Of a stretch of DNA of 64,000 nucleotides, positions 27,246-34,679 are shown piece after piece. Under the pieces are notes generated by a model that worked only from the letters and a program-made list of their open reading frames with translations, did not search any database and was not told the DNA's origin. Made by a program: the position numbers and the translations under genes. The number at the start of each line of letters is the position of its first letter. Position 1 is the stretch's first letter. Origin of the DNA: Moorena producens 3L (lineage in GTDB: Bacteria; Cyanobacteriota; Cyanobacteriia; Cyanobacteriales; Coleofasciculaceae); contig NZ_GL890953.1 of assembly GCF_000211815.1 (NCBI RefSeq), forward strand, positions 1 to 64,000, written 5' to 3'.

Positions 27246-27941
27246 ATGCCCACTATGTATGATCTACCTAGTGAAGACCCAGAGGAGCCTGGTTTGCCTG
27301 ACGAGTTTCATGACTTCCAACCCCAACTATTGCGAGAAACCTGCCAACCTCCCAACTATCCCAGGGAGGAAATGTTCATTGGTACAGACCTGAATTTATA
27401 TTACGATAGCCGTCATTCGTTATGGCACAAGCGACCGGATTGGTTTCTGGTATTGGGTGTGACTCCCGCTCAACAACAACAAGACCTGCGCTGGAGTTAT
27501 GTGGTTTGGCAGGAAGGAATAGCGCCATTTTTGGTGGTGGAACTCCTATCACCAGGTACGGAAGCCGAAGATTTAGGACAAACCCTAAGGTCTGCGAACA
27601 AGCCACCTACTAAATGGCAAGCTTATGAGCAGTATATGCGGATTCCTTACTATGTAGTTTTTGACCGTTATGACAACCAGTTGCAGGTGTTTCAATTAAT
27701 GCCCATACAGTATCAGGCGGTAGAACTTTCTGAACCGAAATTTTGGTTTCCAAGGCTGGAATTAGGGTTAGGAGTTTGGCAGGGGAAATATCAAGAAACA
27801 GAAGGGTTGTGGCTGCGTTGGTATGATGAAGCTGGTAATTGGATTCCAACTTCAGCAGAACGGGCTGAACAGGAACACCAACGGGCTGAACGATTGGCAG
27901 AACGATTGCGTAGCCTTGGGGTCAATCCTGATGATTTGTAA
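27246..27941 (+). CDS. Uma2-family (DUF820) protein, predicted PD-(D/E)xK nuclease fold
   Basis: Uma2 proteins are abundant in repeat-rich cyanobacteria and are predicted to have an endonuclease-like fold; their role is unknown. From the ATG at 27246 the product is about 231 aa, beginning MPTMYDLPSEDPEEPGLPDEFH. The frame opens at 27171, but upstream codons look unconserved. Core motifs: KRPDWFLVLGV, LVVELLSPGTEAEDLG and KWQAYEQYMRIPYYVVFD. The C-terminal tail is a charged helix (AERAEQEHQRAERLAERLR) typical of the family. A second Uma2 gene lies 320 bp downstream. Intact. Confidence 0.85.
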   Translation: MPTMYDLPSEDPEEPGLPDEFHDFQPQLLRETCQPPNYPREEMFIGTDLNLYYDSRHSLWHKRPDWFLVLGVTPAQQQQDLRWSYVVWQEGIAPFLVVELLSPGTEAEDLGQTLRSANKPPTKWQAYEQYMRIPYYVVFDRYDNQLQVFQLMPIQYQAVELSEPKFWFPRLELGLGVWQGKYQETEGLWLRWYDEAGNWIPTSAERAEQEHQRAERLAERLRSLGVNPDDL

Positions 27942-28264
27942 TGTAGGGAGTAGGGAACAGCGGATCTGGGAACAGGGAACAGGGAATAGGGAGTAGGGGG
28001 AAGAGTTTTAGGGTAAGCTATCAGCTAATGCGCTACTTGAGGTGCTACTTGAGGTGCTATCAGCTATCAGCTATTAGCTTTTAAATAAAATGAAACAGGC
28101 AAGATGCCTATTCTACACTTGCCACTCTTCTTCCACCTGCTCCCGATTACCGTTCCCCTCCTGGGAGGGGTTAGGGGTGGGTTCCGATTCCCGATTCCCG
28201 ATTCCCGATTCCCGATTCTAAATTCGCGCATTCTAAATTCTAAATTCCCTGTTCCCTTTGCGAT
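27942..28264. repeat. Repeat-only spacer between two Uma2 genes
   Basis: Holds gggaacagggaacaggga arrays, tatcagctatcagc units, one aggcaagatgcct copy, a cccctcctgggaggggttaggggtggg hairpin-like segment in which no run of interest is coding, and cccgattcccgattc and aaattcgcgcattcta arrays. No gene seen. Confidence 0.8.
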
Positions 28265-28912
28265 ATGTTGCCCACCATCACCCCAACCACTATTGATCTA
28301 GCTCCTGGAACTCAATTGCGGTTCCCAGGAACTTGGGAAGACTATGAGCAGCTGTTGGTAAAGCTTGGTGACCGGGCTAGTATTCGCATGCGATTTCGAG
28401 ATAATCAGATTTTGCTCATGGCTCCTCTTCCTGAACACGGTAACCAAGCTGATATACTGGCTGACTTAGTTAAAGCACTGCTACGCTATGAAGGAAAAGA
28501 TTGGCAGAGCTTTGATCCCATTACCCTCAGGCAAGGGGGAATGCCTGGAGTGGAGCCAGATGCTTGTTTCTACATCCAAAATTACCAAGCAATTTTAGGA
28601 AAGCGAAGACTAGACCTGAGCCAAGATCCACCACCGGATCTCGCCCTAGAAATTGACCTGACTTCAATTACTGATATTAACGACTACATTCCTCTAGCTG
28701 TTCCAGAAGTTTGGATTTACAAAGCGGACACAATTCACATCTATCGATTTGAAAGTGGCCGCTATTTAGAGGTTCAAACCAGCGAAATTTTTCCAAATTT
28801 CCCGGTGAAAGAAACAATTCCCCAATACATTAATAAGGGATGGCAGTTTGGTTCTAGTGTGGCTTTGCGAGAATTTGTGGGACTTCTTGGAGAAGAAGGG
28901 AGTAGGGAGTAG
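28265..28912 (+). CDS. Uma2-family (DUF820) protein
   Basis: The 215-aa product is of the same broad family as its upstream neighbour but a different subgroup. Motifs: PGTWEDYEQLLVKLGDRA, ILLMAPLPEHGNQADIL, MPGVEPDACFYIQNY (Asp of the putative nuclease site), PPDLALEIDLTS (Glu) and VPEVWIYK (Lys). The start MLPTITPTTIDL at 28265 follows repeats; the ATG is the first in frame. The C-terminal EEGSRE and stop derive from the gggagtagggag repeat, as in two other genes of this window. Role unknown. Confidence 0.83.
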   Translation: MLPTITPTTIDLAPGTQLRFPGTWEDYEQLLVKLGDRASIRMRFRDNQILLMAPLPEHGNQADILADLVKALLRYEGKDWQSFDPITLRQGGMPGVEPDACFYIQNYQAILGKRRLDLSQDPPPDLALEIDLTSITDINDYIPLAVPEVWIYKADTIHIYRFESGRYLEVQTSEIFPNFPVKETIPQYINKGWQFGSSVALREFVGLLGEEGSRE

Positions 28913-29258
28913 AGAATCGGGAATTTAGAATGCGCGAATTTAGAATGCGCGAATAGTGGCAAGAGGCCGTATTCAGAAAATTTTGTGAGTTGAATGTAAG
29001 CTATCAGCGTGTCGCGTATCAGCTATAAGGGCATTGCTGAGGGGCGGAATGAATAGGAGTGGGGTGGCCATCCTGGCTGCCCGGAAATGAAACAGGCAAG
29101 ATGCCGGTTCTAGGGTTGGGCAACAGGCAAGATGCCTGTTCTACACTTGCCTCCCGATTCTAAATTCGCGCATTCTAAATTTTTCATTCTCAATTCTTCA
29201 TTCTCAATTCTTCATTCTAAATTCGCGCATTCTAAATTCGCGCATTCTAAATTCCCTA
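28913..29258. repeat. Repeat-only spacer before the RiPP cluster
   Basis: Contains gaatttagaatgcgc and cattctaaattcgc arrays, a copy of the ggcattgctgaggggcggaatg segment also found at 26776, and aggcaagatgcc repeats. No gene or clear promoter seen. Confidence 0.75.
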
Positions 29259-29702
29259 ATGCCACCATCAACACCTCAAACCAAACGATGTCAACGCAAC
29301 CGGAAGCGTTCTAAACGAAGAGCTATTTTATGTCCCATTCATGGTTGCTACCTTGATAGCGTTAGTCAAAAGTATCGGTTGTTTGCCGATCGAGCAGGAC
29401 AACTTCAGGAGCGTGGTGTTCCACAAAAATATGCCTTGATGCTGATAGCCAGTAAAACCACGGTAGCTATCGAAGGAGAGTGGCTAGAGGCTTTTTGGTG
29501 TAGTCAGTGCCAGGAAAGCAAGTGGTATCACGTGTGCAAGAGTGGCGATCGCATTTATAAGGTATCCTTGGCTCCGGCTGAGTTATGGCAGCAGGTAACA
29601 GGGGTGATAGATCCGAATGGCAACTCTTCAGTGGGAGAGTTTACCCGTCGCCAGTCTAAACGGATTGGTTTTTATGGGGTTAAAGATTTTGGTGCAATTT
29701 AA
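29259..29702 (+). CDS. Conserved-looking hypothetical protein with Cys pairs
   Basis: The 147-aa product has a basic N-terminus (KRCQRNRKRSKRRA), then CPIHGCYLDS and, 60 residues on, FWCSQCQESKWYHVC. The spacing of Cys/His residues suggests a zinc-binding site. The rest is a mixed alpha/beta sequence with SLAPAELWQQVTGV. I do not know a functional family; it looks like a cyanobacterial conserved hypothetical. It ends 22 bp before the PqqD-like gene, so it may be cotranscribed with the RiPP genes, though nothing in it suggests peptide maturation. Confidence 0.6.
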   Translation: MPPSTPQTKRCQRNRKRSKRRAILCPIHGCYLDSVSQKYRLFADRAGQLQERGVPQKYALMLIASKTTVAIEGEWLEAFWCSQCQESKWYHVCKSGDRIYKVSLAPAELWQQVTGVIDPNGNSSVGEFTRRQSKRIGFYGVKDFGAI

Positions 29703-29724
29703 TTGTATTTACGAATAACTAGAT

Positions 29725-30051
29725 ATGATAACTTTTAGTGGTGAAAATTCCCATTCTTGCCTCGTAGTAGCAGCTAAAGATCAATTTGCTTGTGATTTAA
29801 CGGCTGAAGAAGTAGTCATTCTTGATTATAAATCTGGTGTTTATTACGGGTTAACTGAAGTTGGTGCGAGGATTTGGCAATTAATCCAAAAGCCCCAAAA
29901 ATTCGCTGATATTAGTGCTGCAATTGTAGAAGAATACGGGGTTACTCCTGAAGTTTGTGACCCAGATATCGTCTCTCTGCTGGAAAAAATGCACACTAAA
30001 GGACTAATCGAGGTCATTGATGAAGCATCTGTGGAAATTGCTCAACCTTAG
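29725..30051 (+). CDS. PqqD-like RiPP recognition protein (lasso B1)
   Basis: Small RiPP recognition element that binds the precursor leader and hands it to the protease and cyclase. The 108-aa product matches the PqqD fold order: FACDLTAEEVVILDYKSGVYYGL (three-strand sheet), then GARIWQLIQ and FADISAAIVEEYGV (helices), and VSLLEKMHTKGLIEV (winged-helix end). The stop overlaps the next gene by 32 bp, a strong sign of translational coupling. It has short tails at both ends and no other domain. In lasso clusters this is the discrete B1 subunit. Confidence 0.88.
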   Translation: MITFSGENSHSCLVVAAKDQFACDLTAEEVVILDYKSGVYYGLTEVGARIWQLIQKPQKFADISAAIVEEYGVTPEVCDPDIVSLLEKMHTKGLIEVIDEASVEIAQP

Positions 30052-30457
30052 CCCTAGACTTTATCTGCTCTTGGTAAAAACATTTATCATGTTACTGTTA
30101 GTTCGGGTAGGGTTGAAGTTTTTATCCTTTCAAACCTTACACCAGCGCTTAGAACAGATAAGTCACTATCGTTTTACTCACACAGCCAATCTGGTTAAAC
30201 TTAATCACATCCTGTGGGCTGTAAACATAACTAGCCGTTATATGCCAGGGAAAGTCAAGTGTTTAGCAAGGGCTTTAACAACCTATACCTTAATGGTTCA
30301 GTATGGCTATGTTCCTCAATTACGTATTGGGGTTGCTAAGGGAGAATCAGGACAGCTAGAAGCTCACGCTTGGGTGGAAAATCAGGGCTTAGTTGTCATT
30401 GGTCAATTGCCGGATTTAACTCGTTTCAAAACCCTACCATCCTTAGGAAAGCATTAA
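30020..30457 (+). CDS. Lasso peptide leader protease B2 (transglutaminase-like)
   Basis: Cysteine peptidase that cleaves the leader from the precursor. The ATG at 30020 (a TTG lies one codon upstream) gives 145 aa. The N-terminal helical, partly hydrophobic part (LYLLLVKTFIMLLLVRVG) is followed by the catalytic domain. The nucleophile is in VKCLARALTTYTL (Cys about 81), the His in LEAHAWVENQG (about 117), and the Asp in GQLPDLTRF (about 130), the transglutaminase-like triad of B2 proteins. It overlaps B1 upstream and ends 2 bp before the cyclase start, so it sits inside a tight operon. Confidence 0.88.
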   Translation: MKHLWKLLNLSPRLYLLLVKTFIMLLLVRVGLKFLSFQTLHQRLEQISHYRFTHTANLVKLNHILWAVNITSRYMPGKVKCLARALTTYTLMVQYGYVPQLRIGVAKGESGQLEAHAWVENQGLVVIGQLPDLTRFKTLPSLGKH

Positions 30458-30459
30458 CC

Positions 30460-32487
30460 ATGAGTGGTATTGTTGGAATTTTTGATCTTGATGGTTGTGC
30501 AGTAAAGCAAACCGATCTCAGCCAGATGTTAGATACCTTAGCCCATCGGGGAACTGACGCAGCTAATGTTTGGTGTGAGGGGGAGGTGGGATTTGGTCAT
30601 CGGATGTTGTGGACAACACCGGAGTCTTTGCTAGAAGTCCAACCCCTAGTGGATTCTGAGCGTAATTGTATTTTAACCGCTGATGCTCGCATTGATAATC
30701 GGGATGAGCTAATTACTACCTTGGAATTAGCAGAGCAAGAGCCGGAAAAAATTACCGACAGCGATTTAATTTTAGCCGCCTACCACCGATGGGGAAAGGA
30801 CTGTCCCCAATACCTGTTGGGGGATTTTGCTTTTGCCATTTGGGATCAGTCTCAGCAACAGCTTTTTTGTGCCAGAGATCATCTTGGTGTTAAGCCTTTT
30901 TACTATTATTATCAAGCAGAGAAAGCTTTTTTGTTTGCTTCTGAGATGAAGGCTTTATTTTGCCTACCTCAGATTCCTCAACGCATTAACGAAGTCCGGA
31001 TTGCTGACTTTATTATGTTAATGCTAGAGGACAAGGTTATTACTACTTATGAAAATGTTTTCCGCTTACCTCCAGCCCATAGTTTGATTATTAATCAAAC
31101 TGAACTGCGAACTTGGTCTTATTGGTCATTAGATCCAAGCAAAGAACTGCATTTAGAATCCGATCAAGCCTATGCAGATGCCTTTCGGGAAATCTTTACC
31201 GAGGCGGTGCGCTGTCGTTTACGTAGTGCTTTTCCCATTGGTTCTCAGTTAAGTGGTGGTTTAGATTCCTCGTCGATTACTTGTGTCGCACGGGATTTAT
31301 TAGCTGAGACAAAAAAGCCGCCATTACATACCTTTTCCTGTGTTTTTGATACCCTCAAACAATGCGATGAACGATCCTTTATTGAGGCAGTATTAAATCA
31401 AGGGGAGTTTATACCCCATTTTATTGCTGGCGACCAAATAGGACCTCTCTCAGACATTGATCAGATTTTTGAGTATGAGGATGAGGCGTTTCCTGGCCCC
31501 AATTATTATTTTCCGTGGCGATTGACTCAAATTGCTAAAAAACAAGGGGTTCGTATTCTTTTAGATGGACATGATGGTGATAATATAGTTTCCCACGGCA
31601 TTTATCGACTCACCGAATTAGCCTCTCAAGGAAAATGGGCAGTTTTTGCCCAGGAAACCAAAACATTGGCCCATAACTTTGGTACTTCAGCTAGTACTTT
31701 AGTAGAAATTCACGGCATTCCTACTCTACGTAAATTGGCTAAACAGTTTGGTTGGTTAGAATTTATCGAAGCCATCCAGCAAATTCATCGCCACATCGGG
31801 CTGTCTCGCAAACAACTATTAGTTCAGCATGGTTTGCGACCAATAGTGCCAGATTTGATCAAAAAGTGGGTAAGGCGATATCAACCTTTCCAGGTTTCTG
31901 GTAATAAATCGACACCTTTAATTAACCAAGAGTTTGCTGAACGCATTGGTTTACAAGAACGATTAAAACATTGGTCTACCCCACCATATACCCCATTAAC
32001 CGTTAGGAAAAACCAATTCCAGGCTTTAAATGCGGGAGTATTCACCTTAGTATTGGAACAAATTGATCGCTGCGCTGCTGCTGCTGGTATAGAAGCCCGT
32101 CATCCCTTTATGGATAAGCGGTTAATTGAGTTTTGTTTAGCACTTCCTTCCGAGCAAAAATTGCGTCAGGGATGGAGTAGAATGGTTATGCGCCGTGCTT
32201 TGAGGGGAAGCCTTCCAGAGGTGATACAGTGGAGAGGAGGAAAAGGGGATCTCAGTGACAATTTTGTTCATGGTTTACTGGAATTTAATCGCGCCCAACT
32301 GGAAGGGATTATGGGAACACCCCTTGAGTCCATTAATAACTATGTAAACACCAACACTGTGCAAAAGACCTATCAAAAATTAATCTCAGCTAAGAATCTA
32401 ACGTCTCAGGAAAAAATGACTATTTGGCTGGGTGCAAGCTTGACCCTAGCACTCAATAAACTGTCTAAAAATCAGAAGACAGTTTGA
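30460..32487 (+). CDS. Asparagine synthetase-like lasso cyclase (C protein)
   Basis: ATP-dependent enzyme expected to adenylate an Asp/Glu side chain of the core peptide and close the macrolactam with residue 1. The true start is the ATG at 30460; the frame is open from 30370, inside B2. The 675-aa protein has an N-terminal glutaminase-like domain starting MSGIVGIFD, where Ser replaces the catalytic Cys2 of glutamine-dependent AsnB, as in other lasso cyclases. Next comes the synthetase domain with ATP pyrophosphatase loop LSGGLDSSSITC, LLDGHDGDNI and EARHPFMDKRLIEF. It is longer than plain AsnB. Coupled to B2 (2-bp gap); precursor gene 75 bp downstream. Confidence 0.88.
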   Translation: MSGIVGIFDLDGCAVKQTDLSQMLDTLAHRGTDAANVWCEGEVGFGHRMLWTTPESLLEVQPLVDSERNCILTADARIDNRDELITTLELAEQEPEKITDSDLILAAYHRWGKDCPQYLLGDFAFAIWDQSQQQLFCARDHLGVKPFYYYYQAEKAFLFASEMKALFCLPQIPQRINEVRIADFIMLMLEDKVITTYENVFRLPPAHSLIINQTELRTWSYWSLDPSKELHLESDQAYADAFREIFTEAVRCRLRSAFPIGSQLSGGLDSSSITCVARDLLAETKKPPLHTFSCVFDTLKQCDERSFIEAVLNQGEFIPHFIAGDQIGPLSDIDQIFEYEDEAFPGPNYYFPWRLTQIAKKQGVRILLDGHDGDNIVSHGIYRLTELASQGKWAVFAQETKTLAHNFGTSASTLVEIHGIPTLRKLAKQFGWLEFIEAIQQIHRHIGLSRKQLLVQHGLRPIVPDLIKKWVRRYQPFQVSGNKSTPLINQEFAERIGLQERLKHWSTPPYTPLTVRKNQFQALNAGVFTLVLEQIDRCAAAAGIEARHPFMDKRLIEFCLALPSEQKLRQGWSRMVMRRALRGSLPEVIQWRGGKGDLSDNFVHGLLEFNRAQLEGIMGTPLESINNYVNTNTVQKTYQKLISAKNLTSQEKMTIWLGASLTLALNKLSKNQKTV

Positions 32488-32562
32488 GAGTGATTTACGG
32501 GTCACAGGGTCAGGTTGTATTTACCAAATCCAAATGTTCTATTATCTACAGGAGATTAGTCA

Positions 32563-32721
32563 ATGACTAAAACTTACACTCAACCCGATCTCATTATTCA
32601 CGGTAACGTGGAAGAGATCACTCTATCTCAAGGTGTCACAGCTGATCAAGACTTTATCATCTTAACATCGGGAACTATTACTACCAACAGTACTGGTTCC
32701 AGTGACTTCACACAACCCTAA
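32563..32721 (+). CDS. Lasso-type RiPP precursor peptide (52 aa)
   Basis: Short gene with an aggag ribosome site at 32550-32554 and ATG at 32563. The leader shows the lasso RRE-binding pattern Y-x2-P-x-L-x3-G-x5-T: residues Y5, P8, L10, G14, T20 in YTQPDLIIHGNVEEIT. A core beginning at G24 would read GVTADQDFIILTSG and continue for 29 residues to FTQP. Acidic residues in the core are D28, D30 and D48, so only a 7-residue ring (G24-D30) is possible; no Asp/Glu sits at ring position 8 or 9 from any Gly. Core boundary and ring are therefore inference. A strong terminator follows. Confidence 0.8.
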   Translation: MTKTYTQPDLIIHGNVEEITLSQGVTADQDFIILTSGTITTNSTGSSDFTQP

Positions 32722-32760
32722 CTCACCTGAATTAATTATTCATTTGTAGAGTTTGATCAA

Positions 32761-32797
32761 CTTTTTCCTTGTCATCTCTAAGATGACAAGGAAAAAG
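32761..32797 (+). terminator. Terminator after the RiPP precursor gene
   Basis: Perfect 17-bp stem (arms 32761-32777 and 32781-32797) with a 3-nt loop. The arms carry A/T tracts (ctttttcc / ggaaaaag), so it can work in both directions. It would separate transcription of B1-B2-C-precursor from the kinase and exporter genes beyond. Confidence 0.75.
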
Positions 32798-32827
32798 TAA
32801 TGGGTGCATATCATCTTTGTAAAAACA

Positions 32828-33345
32828 TCATTGATAAAGCATTCCATTTAAGTAAGCACAGCGTAAAAAAAGAATCTTATTAACATTTTTAATATTCCAT
32901 TGTGATCCTGATATTTGAAATCGCATTCCTATTTGCTTAATGCCCGATTCAATTGCTCCTGAACCTAGTGAAATAATTCGCTATATCTGATAGTATTCAT
33001 AGTTAATTATTCGATTTTTATGAGTTTCTCTATAGTTGCAAAAATTTTGTGCTACTTTCTTTTTTAAGCCCCACGGTGCGCGTTCCCTAGCGCTTTGAGA
33101 AAGCGCGGGGTCGCACCGCTAAATAACTCTAAAGTCTCTGCCACTTTTCCTGACCAGAGTAACTTTTCTCCTGTCTTGATGCAGTCGCTCATGGGGGAAA
33201 CTTCTTCTTGGATATAGTCTCTTAAGGTTGTTTCTATATCCTCAAATCTTTGCTTATTTCCTGGGGGTGTGTGGCGATCTAAAAGTTGAGCGACAGCTTT
33301 TAAATGTTCTTTTAGCTCTTGCTTTTATTCCGGACTCAAGTTCAT
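32828..33345 (-). pseudogene. ISKra4-like transposase remnant
   Basis: On the minus strand, from an ATG at 33345: MNLSPE, a stop, KQELKEHLKAVAQLLDRH and RFEDIETTLRDYIQEE. After repeat insertions it continues KVAQNFCNYRETHKNRI, then SLGSGAIESGIKQIGMRFQ and ILFLRCAYLNGMLYQ to a stop at 32828-32830. The SGAIES-like motif and the N-terminal part fit ISKra4-family transposases. The centre is deleted and a family B fragment (33172-33201) and a family A copy (33075-33117) are inserted. It separates the RiPP precursor from the kinase gene. Confidence 0.6.
33075..33117 (+). repeat. Family A palindrome (variant stem) in ISKra4 remnant
   Basis: Ends ggtgcgcg/tcgcacc, with inner stem agcgcttt-gag-aaagcgc. 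A further independent stem sequence in this family. Confidence 0.7.
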
Positions 33346-33474
33346 AAATTTTAGTAATTATTAAAAATAGTTGACTTCCAATAATATCATGATTTTGATA
33401 TTTTGGCAAAACTGAGATGCACCCAAAGTAATTGAAGTCAATCAATCTTTAATGCTCATAGATATAACACAGTT

Positions 33475-33533
33475 TAAGACAGAGAATAAATTCTCTGTCT
33501 TATTGATTATGGTGGGCCAACGTTTGCCCACCA
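33475..33533. repeat. Two hairpins upstream of the kinase gene
   Basis: Inverted repeat taagacagagaat (33475-33487) with its complement at 33490-33502, then atggtgggc/gcccaccat at 33509-33533. They could terminate transcription entering from the remnant or be part of the local repeat population. About 100 bp precede the kinase start. Confidence 0.5.
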
Positions 33534-33604
33534 TACTAGGAAGTAGGTAAAAAAAATGACTATACCTCAGATTCATAATTAGTTAATTAAAACAATAAAT
33601 AATA

Positions 33605-34462
33605 ATGTACAGTTATAGTGCCTTTGGTTTATGCATCCATTCTGAGATTAGGTTACCGGAATTATTACCATCCCAAGGACAGCCAGATCTTATGATCCGT
33701 TTTGGCGATATAAAAGACTTATCTCACGAAACTATTAACGAGAAAGAGCGCGTCCTTGGCTACATAGAGGGAGTGGGCAAATTCTTGATTTGTCAGGGTC
33801 GAGAAATTACAGTGTATCCCTTAACAGACCAAGACCCCTCAGTAGTACGCCCGACAATTGTAGGGTCTGCTATGGCAGCAGTACTGCGACAAAGGGGATT
33901 ATTGGTACTTCATGCTAGTTGTGTGAATATCAATGGTAAAGGGATTGCTTTCATGGGAAACTCTGGTGCAGGTAAATCAACCCTGGCAGATGCTTTCCAT
34001 TGCCAAAACTATCCGGTTTTAACCGATGATGTAATGGCAGTGAATACCACCGCTCAACAGCCGATGGTGTTACCAGCCTATCCTCAATTCAAACTGTGGC
34101 AACCAACGGTAGATGCTTTAGGACATAAGCCGGAACAATTGTCTCCTATTTTTGTGGGTGCTGATAAGCTTCGCTATAGGTTTGAGGAGGGTTTCCAAAG
34201 CACACCCTTACCTTTAAAACGTATTTATATTTTGGCCTATGGTTCTGAGCATAGTATCAAACCGGTAAACCCTCAAATGGCGTTTGCTGCTTTGGTGCGT
34301 CACACCAGGGAAACCCAAATCTTAAATGCTCCTGAAATTGTTAAAGCCCATGTGCAGCAGTGCGCGGCTTTGTTTAAGGAAGTTACGTTTTTCTATCTCG
34401 TGCGTCGTCCTGGTTTAGAGGAATTACCAAAGAGTTTGGCATTGGTAGAAAACCATCTGTAA
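33605..34462 (+). CDS. HPr kinase-like protein of the lasso cluster (K)
   Basis: The 285-aa protein has the HprK-type P-loop GNSGAGKSTLADAF (residues about 118-131), preceded by LVLHASCVNINGKGIAF and followed by the acidic PVLTDDVMAV, as in HPr kinase/phosphorylase catalytic domains. In paeninodin-type lasso clusters such kinases phosphorylate the C-terminal Ser of the precursor. Here the precursor ends in Gln-Pro, though S46 and S47 lie close by; the substrate is uncertain. It lacks the N-terminal HprK domain. Located after the transposase remnant and before the exporter. Confidence 0.82.
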   Translation: MYSYSAFGLCIHSEIRLPELLPSQGQPDLMIRFGDIKDLSHETINEKERVLGYIEGVGKFLICQGREITVYPLTDQDPSVVRPTIVGSAMAAVLRQRGLLVLHASCVNINGKGIAFMGNSGAGKSTLADAFHCQNYPVLTDDVMAVNTTAQQPMVLPAYPQFKLWQPTVDALGHKPEQLSPIFVGADKLRYRFEEGFQSTPLPLKRIYILAYGSEHSIKPVNPQMAFAALVRHTRETQILNAPEIVKAHVQQCAALFKEVTFFYLVRRPGLEELPKSLALVENHL

Positions 34463-34679
34463 GCATATGCGCTACGCGCACGCTGCTTGAGGTGCCGTCA
34501 GCGGTCAGCCGTCAGTAATTAGTCGTAGGGTGGGTTAGGCGGCGAATAGTATAAAACTCACCTTTTAAGATAGCTGTCCGCCGTAACCCACCAATAGTCA
34601 ATCACTAATCGCTGTCAGCAGATTTACTTGATCAACAGTCTTTCAAAATTAAAAATTAAAAATTAAAAATTAATCAGTT
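34463..34679. repeat. Repeats between kinase and exporter genes
   Basis: Contains gcgctacgcgcacgc, gtcagcggtcagccgtcag, a gtagggtgggttaggcgg / ccgccgtaacccacc hairpin (34525-34595) and aattaaaaattaaaaatt just before the exporter start. No gene seen. Confidence 0.7.
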
